This document shows, piece by piece, positions 8,025 to 20,300 of a stretch of 56,721 bases of DNA (position 1 is the stretch's first letter; each line of letters opens with the position of its first letter). The DNA is from Proteobacteria bacterium UBA5122. Its GTDB lineage: Bacteria > Pseudomonadota > Gammaproteobacteria > Tenderiales > Tenderiaceae. Below the pieces are notes generated by a model. That model searched no databases and was not told the DNA's origin. It saw nothing but the letters and a program-made list of their open reading frames with translations. The stretch spans positions 61,317 through 118,037 of the forward strand of contig DHYU01000042.1 in NCBI GenBank assembly GCA_002415485.1. Reading direction: 5' to 3'. Both the position numbers and the translations under genes were made by a program.

Positions 8025-8288
8025 TCAGGCGTTGTAGGCAGGATTATCTTCTTTCGGCATCTGCAGAAACCAGCCTTGGTCTTTAAGCTGCTGCAGGACC
8101 ATGGCCGTATCCTCCTGCGCCAGCTTGCGCTCGGGGGTGAGCTCCAGCTCCATCACCTGCTCCAGCGGCCGGATCAACTTCAGCAGCGCCTCTGGCACCT
8201 GACTCATGGCCTGCTCGGCGTCTTCGTGCTGCGGCAGGTAGAGGTAGGTCATATCTTTTTTGTTACTGCGATAAATGGTGCACTTCAT
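8025..8288 (-). CDS. ycgL: YcgL domain protein
   Basis: An 87-residue protein of the YcgL family, restricted mainly to Gammaproteobacteria. The family start (KCTIYRSNKKDMTYLYL) and end (LKDQGWFLQMPKED) are clear. It has a good ribosome site (GGAG, 7 bases before ATG). The E. coli family member has been named a minicell/division-related protein but its molecular role is unknown. It is transcribed alone and ends at a strong terminator. Confidence 0.9.
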   Translation of the reverse strand: MKCTIYRSNKKDMTYLYLPQHEDAEQAMSQVPEALLKLIRPLEQVMELELTPERKLAQEDTAMVLQQLKDQGWFLQMPKEDNPAYNA

Positions 8289-8353
8289 ACGTTACTCCAG
8301 CGAGTCAGCACGGAAAGCGCACTATTTTAAGCGATCCTGGGGCTGAGACCAAA

Positions 8354-8374
8354 TCCGCCGCAGTTAGCGGCGGA
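8354..8374 (-). terminator. Hairpin overlapping the giant gene's stop codon
   Basis: CCGCCGC-AGTTA-GCGGCGG is a perfect 7-bp stem (8 bp with one A:T pair); the loop holds the stop codon of the 13-kb gene. On the minus strand it is followed by a weak T-rich tail (ATTTGGT), so it may stop transcription or protect the 3' end. Confidence 0.5.
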
Positions 8375-11300
8375 ATTTGAGTCGAGATTGCTGGCCATAC
8401 CAGGCACGCCACAGTGCAACCATAGTCAGCAGCAACCACAGGGGGTCGGAGGAACCACCGCCACTGCCACCACCATCGCTACCGCCTGAAACAGGCGCAT
8501 TACTACCGCCATCGCCGCCACCGCTGACAGGAGGCGTCACGCTAGTAACAGCCGAGCTACCAATCTGCGCCGGGTCTTCGATCACGCGATTGGCAACACC
8601 GTCATGGTCATTAGGGCCACCGTCTTGAATCACCAGTTGGATACAGTAATGCCCTGCGGTCAGACCGGCGGTATACGCTGCGTCCCCTGGCAATGGACAA
8701 TTACCTGGCTCACCTGCTGCCGACGATACGGTATTAAAGGCATCTTCCACAAAGGCTTGCCAACCTGCACCGGTCACGTACTTACGATAGGAGGCATTTT
8801 GAGGAATCGCCGCCTGTTGCGGGATCGTGATCGCGACCGTTTGGCCGGCATAGGCCAGATTGTGGATCTCGAAGTCAAAGTAGCCTCCACCATTACTGGT
8901 CGTATCAACGACATGGTTTGGATTCTCAGGGCCGCCCGAGCCATTACCATAGTTCTCAATATCAGCCAGGGAGATTTCAGCACCATCGGCACCCGCGGCA
9001 AAGGCAACATCACCCAGGCGCAAACTCATCCCCACTTCAGTGCGCATAATGTAGCTATCAGGTGTTTGGTAGAACTGCTGCAGCTCGTGAGCTTTGAGCT
9101 TATTGCTATCGAGATAATCAGGCACACCATCATTATCCGTATCAATAATGGACTCTGCATTATCGGCTATGCCGTCATTATCGCTATCCAATGAACTGGA
9201 TAGACTTGGTGCCAGCGACAACACCTCCAGCAACAGATCAATCTTCGTTTCACCCAGCGGTATTTGGCCATCATCGACCGTCAAACGAATCTTATAGAAA
9301 CCGGCAGCAACCTGAGTTGGATCAAAGACAAAGGTATTCACAAGCGCATCATTGATATCCACCAATGAACCACCATTCCATACGTAGTTCATACTATGAC
9401 CATTGGGATCCGTCGCTGTTGCGGTCACGACAACATTACCATTGGCTTTGACAACCTTGAGCGTGTCGACCCCTAACTGTGACGACATCATTTCAACTTC
9501 TGGTGCAAAATTGGCCTCACTTATCGTCACGGCATGTACATTCCGACCACCCGCTACTGCATTGGTAATCGCACCAAGAGTGAGAATGATCTTCTCGTTG
9601 TCATCCGGCCCATCTGCTGCTGTCGTCGTAAATGTAATGGTGCCCGTAGTCCCAGAGTTAATCTGCAACACGCCACTGATTGGAGAATGATCCGCAGTAG
9701 TCGCTCCCACGTACGAGACACCATAATTGATAGTGACTGGATAGACCAAGGCCGGGCGACTCAAACCTACATGCACAGTAACCGTTGATCCCTCCGCTAT
9801 CACCTGATCAGGACCAAAATTAACATCTGGCAGAGTCGGTGAGTCGTCGTCATTAATCGTCACTGTTGCGCCCGATGGTTTGGCGACGATATACGCAGCA
9901 TCACTCAACAAGTTCAGGCTAATCGTCTCATCACCTTCGTTTAGCGAATCATTGACCGGGTGAATCGGAATCGTGACACTCGCGCTATTCGCCGGGATCA
10001 CAACACTACTACCAATAGCCGAATAATCGGTGATACTGGCCGCAGTGCCACTCACAGCATATTTGACCAATAACGGCTGGCTGCTTGGCGCTGAACGTGT
10101 CACCACAAAGCTACCTGTTCCTGAAGCCTCGGATACAGTCGCCTGAGGCGCCATCACATAAACATTTGCAATGTTTTCGTTATCCAAGTTCGTGAGAGTG
10201 ACATTACTGACGCCAATGCCATTGTAATTTGAATCACCAGCACTGCTAGCCGTGAGTTGAATGACATAATCAACATTATTATCTGACAGCAGATCATCCT
10301 GCCCAACGACCGTCACACGTTGAGGTGTATTCCAGTTGGCTGTTGTAAAACTCAGCAGATTCGTACTTGGCAAGCCCTCAGTAGCATCCAGGCTAGAGAC
10401 AGCGATATTCACCGTATCCGACGGCTGTGTATTCAAGACCACATCAAAACTGGCACTACCACCAGCCTCGTTGGTTTTAAGTCCGGTCAAAGGTGATACC
10501 GTAACCCCAGCCGCATCATTATCAACTATCGTCAAGGAGGCATTACTGCCACTGATATAGTTATATGAATAATCGATATTCACCAAAACGGTCTCGCCAG
10601 ATTCCGCGATTGAATCATCCACTGGCACAAGGTTCATCGTTACACTGCTTTGACCAGCCGGTATAGTGATCGGCGAAGCTGGTGCAGTGTAATCGACACC
10701 CAAGGTCGCTGTACCACCATAGGTATATGGCACCAATAGAGCGTTGGTCGTCGGTCCGGTACGTGTAAAGGTTACTTGTCCAATATTGACGAGGTGTTCG
10801 CCCATCGAGGCATCACTTACTGTCGCTGAGACGGTAATATCGTTATTACGATTGACGAAACTCACGTCTGGCACGTTGATCCCATTATAATTCGCGTCCG
10901 CACTACGAATCAGCGTAATGATATCGAAATAAACATCACCATCATCAATCGCGTCATCAACGCCGGCGACAATCACCGTCTGCGGCACGTTCCAGTTCAA
11001 GGGATTAAAGATCAGCATGTGCGAGGTGCTCAGACTCGCCTCACTGACATCTCCAACAATCAGCTCAATATAGACATCTGCCGAAGGCGCTGAGGTTAAC
11101 GCCACCGAGAAAGATGAATAGCCCATGCTCTCACTCACTTCGAGCAAGGTATTGGCCGGCGACAGGACTACACCTGCAGTCTGCCGCGGAGATAGATACA
11201 CATAAGCACGTCCTGCATCCACAAAAGCGCCGTTATCCCACAAATCCGCACCGACGGCAGTGTCATCGTAACCATCGTTATCCACATCCGCACCACCTGC

Positions 11301-14300
11301 GACCGATACCCCCATGCGCGCAGTATTATCGGTACTAGTGAAGGTCAAGCCTTCGGCAGTTACGATGCCGGTATCTGAACCATAATAGACATATGCACGA
11401 CCAGCATTAACGCCCCCAGCCGTATAACCATTGGCACCACCAATAATGGCATCAGCGTAACCATCACGATTGACATCACCCGCTACAGCAATTGAGAAGC
11501 CCAAATAATGATCGGCCAGATTTTTCTCGATCGTCAGCGCAGGGCTTGCAACTGGCCCTGAGATTGGACCATATAGCACATAGATACGTCCTTCATCCGT
11601 GCTACCACCATCATAGGCCCATGCCCCGGCTATAACATCATCATAATTGTCGCCATTCATATCACCCACGATTGCTGCACCACGCCCCATACGTGCATTC
11701 ACTTGGTTACTTTCTATGTACCAGGCATGGGTCGCACTAATCCCGCCACTGGCACCCATATAGGCATAGAGACGCCCCTCATCGGCCTCGCCGTTGTCAT
11801 ATAAATCAGCGCCAACCAGCACATCATCAAAACCATTGTTATCAATATCACCGCCGCCGCTGACCAACACACCAAATTGAGAACCTAATTGATCTCCGGT
11901 CAGTGTTTGAGCTGCGGTGGTAATGACACCCGCAACAGAACCTTGATACACCAATGCCTTATCTGCGCCTGGCGCGCCAACGATGACATCGGAATAGCTA
12001 TCGTTATTAACGAGACCAGCTCTCGCTACCGAGAATCCAAAATTACCACTAACCTGTCCTAACTCCAATACAGCGGGTGTTACATTGAAATACGTACTGG
12101 CATTACCGTAATACACATATGCCCGACCACCAACACCAGAACCCGGAGCCCCCACAATGATGTCTGCAATACCATCCCCATTCACATCACCGGCATTGGC
12201 CACAGCTTGACCCAACCTCGCCCCACTCACGTCACCATCAACAGACCAAACAGGGATACTTCCAATACCCCGGGCGCTTCCCATAAATAGCATCAAGCGC
12301 CCTGTATCTGTAAACGCACCATCAAATCCAGGCGCGCCAACCAATAGATCCGCAAAACCATCATGATTGACATCCGCCAGTGCAGTCGCTCGTCCAGCAA
12401 ATGCACCGCCATGTGACAGATCCACAGCGTGCTGATTACGACTGCGATTGGTAATCGTGACCGGCGTCATTTTGGCGAAGGTTTTTCCACCAAAATTTGG
12501 ATCCTGACTAATCGCCGTGCCAAAACTGATTTGATAGGTTTGATCACCATCGACCACACCATCATCCACACCTACAACACGCACCTGTTTACCGCGATTC
12601 ATATCGTCGGTGGGACGAATGACCAATTGCGACTCAACATAACCTTCTTCTGGTTTGCTACTAATCATGGGGATGATGACGTCCGCTGTCGGCCGAATAC
12701 CCACGAACACCTCAAAGAAGGCCTCACCACCATCTTCGGTGGTCACCAGATTAAGGCCCGCTGTCCGCCACATATCGACCAGATCGTCATCAATATTTGT
12801 GAAAGCGAATTTCTGTAGGCCTAGGCCAGTGGGGTTATGGAAATTGGCATCCGCACTTTCCATTCTATCTACCACTACATGGAAGACCACATTACCATCA
12901 ACCAACGTATCATCCATACCGGTCACTATCACAAATTGAGGCACATTCCAGTCGGTTGGCGTAAATATGTAAGGCATGCCAAAGAATGGAAAAATACTTG
13001 CCTCACTCGCATCATCTATGCGCAGATATAGCGTCACATCTGCAGATGGCTTGCTCTTAAGCGTCAATGAGAAGGTGCTAAAACCACCCTTTTCACTGGT
13101 GGTATATTGCCAATTTGGAAAGCTGGCGGCTGGCAAGTCAGGGGTAAGATTAACACCTACCACTTCATTGTCAGTCGTTGTTACACTGACATCGGGCACA
13201 TTCAAACCATTATAATTTGGATCCAAACTCGATGTAATACTCGTGACTATGCTGTAACTAATGGTTTGGTCGAATGCAACATCATCCTGCCCTGTAATGG
13301 TCACAGTATTCGCGACAGCATTATTCCAGTTCAAGTTGGTTAAGTTCAGAATGCTTGGTGTGGCCTTCCCTTCTGTTTCATCGCTACTGGCTACAGTAAT
13401 CGATACTGGTGAAGCGGGAGCACTCGTCAGGGTAATGGAGAAAGTGGCTGTATTTCCTGCCTCTGAAACAGTCAGCCCTGAAACCGGCGATACAATCACA
13501 CCGCCTGCGGCAAGGTCATCATCAATGTTGGTCACTGTCACATCGGCAACTGACAGATTATCGTAATTAAGATCGGCGCTCACCGTCGCAGATGTATAAA
13601 CGGTATAGACCACATCCAAGTCACGCACGGTGTCATTAACTGACGTCACTGTGACGAGTTTAGGTCCAATATCCCCCGCACTAAAGGTCAAACTGGACGG
13701 TGACACCGTACCTTCTGTCAAATCTCCACTCGAGAAGTACATGGTCACTGGCGAAGCCGGCGCTGCATTCAATGCAACCGTAAATGTTGCAGATGGTGTA
13801 ACCGCCGGATTTTCAGTGGTATTGAGCGTTGTGGTACTCAGCACAACTTTGGTCGCCGCCGCAGTTGTATTTTCATAACGCACCAGCACATCCGAAACAA
13901 CTGGCTGGGTTGCGCCTGTTGTCACCAATATCACTTTATACTGCAGCCATTGGTTAGCCACACCATTGCGTAAATTTGCTGGCAACAACGTACAAGTGAT
14001 CGTACCAACTCCAGTACACCCACCCGCATGGGTACCACTCGAATTCCAATAACTACCTTCACTACCATCAGGCCCAGTCCAAGGTGACCATACACCAGGC
14101 TTGCCACCATTATCTGCGGCTGTGCGCAATTGCAAACGCACATCGGTATTTACCGCCAGGTTTTCTACCCACGACAACTCGGTAATTGCACTGGCAGCAT
14201 TGCCTGTATTGTATGAACTCGAAATCAGATCTGCTTCCAAGACCCCACCAGTGTAATGGAAAGTTATATCGTAGAAGCTTGGCGCCAGAGTACGCGCTCC

Positions 14301-17300
14301 ATTCGCCCACATCGACACCCGATACTGTACATAGCGTTTGGTATTAAAAGCACTGATATCAAATCCTGTGCTGGTCGTGACCAATGTCCAACCAGTCCAG
14401 CTAGCATCACTGGTATCGACGACATTGCCCGCACGCACCTCTACGGTCAGAGTAGTACCGGTACGCTGATTGGCAGTGTAGTCGAGTGAGTTAAAGCCAA
14501 GGTGAGGGCCAATGTCGATCACGTCAGATACATATTTGCCATCTGCGACATATGTGTGCACACCCGTATTGCGATAACCCTGTATCTGAACAGCGCTGGT
14601 ACCGTGCAACAAGTCTAGGTCACCGTCTGAATCGAGATCGGCAAATTCGTAATGGGCGCGTGTATCGGTAAACACCGGTGCCCATGCATCGCGGCGAGCC
14701 CACACTGGGTTATAGACCGTACCGACGTTCTCATAGGCGTAGGGCTTCCTATCTCCCCCTTCGGGTGCGAGAACCAAGTCAAAGTCACCATCTCCATCCA
14801 GGTCACCAAAACTTGGAGCGACACCCCACCAGCCACAACCACCACATGCAGCTTGCAACAAATCCCAACTGGTCTTACGTTTCCAGGCAGGGAAACGTGA
14901 TGTGCCAATATTTTCAAAGCCATAAACAGTGGAGTTCCAACCCACACGCTCACCAATCAATGCATCAAGGTCACCATCATTATCCAGATCGGCCAACCCC
15001 ATCCCGCCGATATTGGAACCTCCTTTAATGATTTCCCAGGCAATCTTGCGATTGTCATAGATTACAGGACTGGTTTGCCAGACCGGATTAGTGGCATCGC
15101 CTATGTTTTCATAGGCCCAGATGGTAGAGCTGGGCTGGGCCAGCATCACATCCAGATCGCCATCGGCGTCCATGTCCACCAACTCGGGGCGAGTTGAGTT
15201 TGTCCCGGTGCAGCATGGAATATCCCACGCAGGTACATAGACCCAGTTGTTGTTGCCATCATTGCGGTACACACCGAGCTTGATGGACCACGCATCGCCA
15301 CGCACCATATCAAGATCGCCATCACCATCAAGGTCACCCAGCGCAGGTGCTGGACTACCGTTATTGCCATCACTGGCTGGGGCACCACTTGATACATCGC
15401 TATTCCAGGCAGGCTCAGCTGTCCAAGCAATTGAATGACTACCCTTGAGTGTCAAGGAGTCCTGAACCGCAACAACATTGTCCCCCCAGGGATATTTGAC
15501 ATAACTGATTTCGAGATCTGTCAGTAATGGTGTTAGTGCAGGTACCGTTGTCGTTAAATTAACGCGATATTGCACATAACGGCGATTCCCCAACAGTGCT
15601 GACAAGTCCGCATTATTGGCAACACCAATGATCCATCCGGTCGATCCAGCCGAAAAATCACTAGCAGTGGCTGCACGCAGGTCAATCGTGACATCCGTAC
15701 CTGTGGGTTTGATTGCAGTAAACCGTAGCTTACTGAAGCCATCATGGGTTCCTGCATCAATCACGGGCGAGGTATAGTTCCCACCCAAGGTGCTATAGGT
15801 GGTCCCTGTATTTTCAAATCCAGTAATAATCTGTGTACCTGTGGCGCCGACCAACAAATCCAGATCGCCATCGCTATCCAAATCAGCCAATGTGGGCAGA
15901 TCAAACTGCAGACCATTAGACATCACAGGACCATCAGACGCTGCTGACCATGCTGGCGTACTCGGCAAGCCTGTATTGGTATTAGTGATAATTTTTAGAT
16001 TGACAGTATTATACCAACCCACCAACAGATCCGGGTCACCATCACCGCCTGCGGCACCATTAAAATCACCCACCGCTACACGTGGACCACTCTGCAAACC
16101 ATCTGGCGGGGCCCAGGTAAGTTGTGGTTCCCAAGGCGTAGCGGGCAAATTGGTCACGTCAAATGTATAGGTATCAATCTGGCCACTGGTATGGCTATGA
16201 CCAACTAATACGTCAATCGGTCCCGCGCCATTCAAATTAGCAAATGTGGGGCGCATAATCGCATTGCCCGTCATTTTCCAGGCGGCAATCTCCACCCATA
16301 CCGGGGCGAATTTACTGCCTTGGTTTTCAAAGCCTCTGATGCCATCAACCGCACCATCACCGAATCCGACCAACAGATCGGCATCGCCATCGCCATCCAC
16401 GTCGGCAAGGGTCGGCATCGCGCTATAGGGATAATTCAACAAGACGCGTGATATCTTCCAGCCTGGCTCGTTCTGCCACTCATGCATCCCATCGGTGCCG
16501 ATATTGCGAAAGCCTTCGATATCGCCATCGCTATCACCCACCATCATATCGAGGTCGCCATCGCCATCCAGGTCGGCCAGGGCCGGGCTGGGTGCAGCAA
16601 ACCCTACGTCATAATTCCACAACGATTTTGCTGTCCATGTGGCGGAGATCGTGGCCGGTGAAATCGCTAATGCGCCATTATTCGTTTGGGTATTGCTATA
16701 ACTCGCGCCTGCAGCTTTAAAGTCGCTATTCGAAGTGAAACGCTTGACTGACTCTGCGATTGCAAAGTCGCCGTTGCTGGTCAGATGAAGTGTCTTGTCA
16801 GTGATCAGCGACCTTAAATCTGCCCCTCCATTAAAAATCTCCACACCAAATGAACGACTGGAGTATGCCTGCCAACCACCCTGATTATTTGGGCTCGCCG
16901 CCGTACACTCAGCTCCTGTCCAGATACCATTGGCACCTGTGCATGTTGCAGAATTGCTTGGCGTTCCCACTCGCCAATCAGTTTGCACAAAGGCATTACC
17001 TTCAACCAAGGCGTCATCATTGTCACTATTCGTTAGACTGACAGGCACCGGGGCCAGCGCCATGTATGCAGGATCACCTGTACTTAACGGTGCGACCGAA
17101 ATAGTATAGGGAATATCTCCATCATTACTTCCATCATCCACGCCATTGACCGTGACTGTTTTCGGCAACCACCAGTCGCTCCCGGTAAAGGACAAAGTGG
17201 AGGTTGTTGGCAGACCCTCAGAGGCGTCATTACTGGTAATCGACAAGGTGACCGGATAGGTTGGATTACTTCCCAAGACAACCTGAAAAGTTGCGCTATC

Positions 17301-20300
17301 CAGATTTTCCGATGTCCATAAACCCGTGGCCGGCTTCACGATGATGGATGCGACTTCATCATCATTATTGGTCAAATATATATTAGAAAACGTCTTCCCA
17401 TGATAAGCAGGATCGGAGCTAGAGGAATTATGCACAAACACTGTGTAGCCGATATTGCCATCGACTACGTTGTCATCCCACCCCGTTATCGTGACCGTTT
17501 TTGGCTGATTCCAATTACTACTATCAAACAATAAGTTCAATGGTGTGACATTACCCTCCATCGGATTACTACTGCTCAATGGAATAGTCACAGGGTATAA
17601 GGGCTCACTGCCAAGTACGGCCGTGAAGGTAACCGTGCCACCCGCCTCAGTCGTCACATTTCCCGACAGAGGACTAAGGATAATGGCCGCAGTATCATCA
17701 TTGATGTTGGTAACATTAACATCGGCAACAACCATACCGTTGTATTGCGGATCAGCACTCACCGCTACCGATGTAATAATATTCAGGAGAATATTGCCAT
17801 CATCAATATTGTCATTCACGCCTTGCACGGTAAGCAGTCTTGGCGTATTCCAGTCACCCAGCGTTGGGGTGAATGTCACACTTGATGTGGCAATGGTCGC
17901 CTCGGTGGTGTCCGAGCTGGCAAACGAAACCGTCACATTACTGCTAGGCTCGCTGGTAAGCACGATACTAAATATATCCGAACTTGGCCCTGCCTCGGCA
18001 ACGGTCAAACCAGTTCCCTGGCTGATCGTGACACCTGCGGTATCATTATCAAGGTTGGTGCCAGTGATCGTCTTTGTGGCCAATGCATTATAAGCAGCAT
18101 CGCCAAGACTCGATGGATCAACAGAAATGATGAACGCCTGGTTCCCATCATCCTTAAAATCATCCTGCCCATTGATCGTCACCAGTTGCGGCACATTCCA
18201 CATGGGTGCCGATGCAGGCCTGAAGGTGAGTGTACTTGGGCTCGGAGTAGCCTCAGCAGATTTATTACTGGAAATAGTGATCGTCACATCTGCTGCTGGC
18301 TGGCTATCCAACACCACGGTAAAGCTGTCAGACAGCGGGGCTTCCGACGTACTCAGGCCAGATGTCTTGCTAAGCGAGATGCCAGGTGGCAGGGTTGAGG
18401 CGTAATTAATATTGACTGATGATAAGGTCGGCGCCGTTGTGCCATTTGCCACCAAGGTCACCTTATATTGGAACCAACGGTCACCCGCACCATCCTTAAA
18501 AATGTTCGCCATATTGGAACAGCTTACTGCTGTCGTCCCAGTACAACCCCCACCATAGGTATTCACCGAGTTCCAATAAGTAGTGCTGGTGCCATCTGGC
18601 CCTGCCCAACCACTCCAAGTGCTGCCATCCGGTGAAGTCCGCAACTGCAAACGCACATCAGATCCCGCCACCAGCGTCTGATTCCAGGCCAGCGACAAGA
18701 CATAATTACCAGCAACAGCCGTATCAAAGCGTGAGCTGATCAATGAGACTGGTGACGGCAGCGTTGTATAATTAAAAGTGATATCCCGCAGCTCAGGCGT
18801 CGATTCGTTTAATGTCCCCGCTGTCATATCGACTTTGTATTGTAGATATCGATAACCATTGAACGCGGCTAGGCTTACAGGTGGCGCGCCCACCATTTCC
18901 GTCCACGTGTTACTGTTACTCCACGTCAAATCCGGTTTTGGTGTGTTACCGCCTCTTACAAACACTTTGAGCGTGCCACCACGCGTCACCGACGTGTAAT
19001 TTAAGGTTGTATAGATGGCATTACCGAAATCCAGCACATCAGATGTAAAACTGCCAGAGGCACGATACTTGGTCACACCCGTCATATAACGCACAGCCAG
19101 GTTGCCGTTGTAACCAATCACCGCATCGTCATCACCATCATCATCGAAGTCCATAAAACGAATATGAGATGGATTAGTCAACGATGGGGGCACCTCGGCC
19201 AACGCAGTACCACCATTCCATTGCCACTTCGGTTTTTTGGGTGTACCCACATTCCAAAAGAGTCGGGTAAGCTCAGCATTGATCGCCCCGGCAACGACCA
19301 AATCAAAATCCCCATCGCCGTCGATGTCATTCAGTGCGGCAATACGATCAAAAATACTTGCACCAATGACCACATCCCAATTGGGATTTCGTACCCAGGT
19401 AGGACCAACTCCGGGCAAGGCATCTAATGCTCGCTTGTTCTCATAGGCATAGATTATATTTTGAGTCCCTGATCGCTGACCCACCATCATGTCGAGGTCA
19501 CCGTCCAAATCAAGATCGGCAAGTGCCGCATTAGGGCGTACAGCTGTGCCATCTGTATGCGTGATTCCCCAGCTAGCAGGCGCAGCCTGCCAAATAGGGG
19601 CTGTTGCAGTGATCTCGCCATATGCGTTCACCGCACCATCATTGCGAAACGCGCTCAATACATTGGATTCCCAATTACCTATCAATAAATCCAGATCACC
19701 GTCGTGATCCAAATCACCCAATGCTGGCGCTGCGTTAGTGCCTTCGAATGGCACCTTCCAGCTATCAACCCAGGTCCATTGATTAACACCAATTCCGTCA
19801 TTAACAAAACCAGGGCTAGTGGTCATATTACCGCCGCTATCACCCACCATCAGGTCAAGTTTTGGGTCATTATTCAAATTCCCAATCGCGGGAAAGATCG
19901 CATTGTGGCCGGTATCATTCTGCGAGGTAGTGCTAGTGAAGGCACGGAGATGATTCGGCGTACCTTCATTCCAAGTCACGGTGCGCGCAGTATTGGGATC
20001 ATGGGCCAGGCGAATTACATCATGATAGGTTGCTGTATTAGCCAGCAACGGATACGCAATAAAGTTAACCGTCAGGTCCATCAATTTGGGCGTGAGTGAT
20101 GCAACCGCGCTCGACATGCCCACTCTATATTGAAAGTAACGACGCGGACCCAGGAAGCTGATACTGCCTTGATCCTGGATATTCAAACCATCAGCCCAAG
20201 CAGTCCAACTTGAATCAGGCGTTGGAGTATGTCCCGCACGCACATCAACCTGGAGCCCGGTCTCGCCAACCGCGCCAGGTTTGATGGCTGTGTAAGTTAG

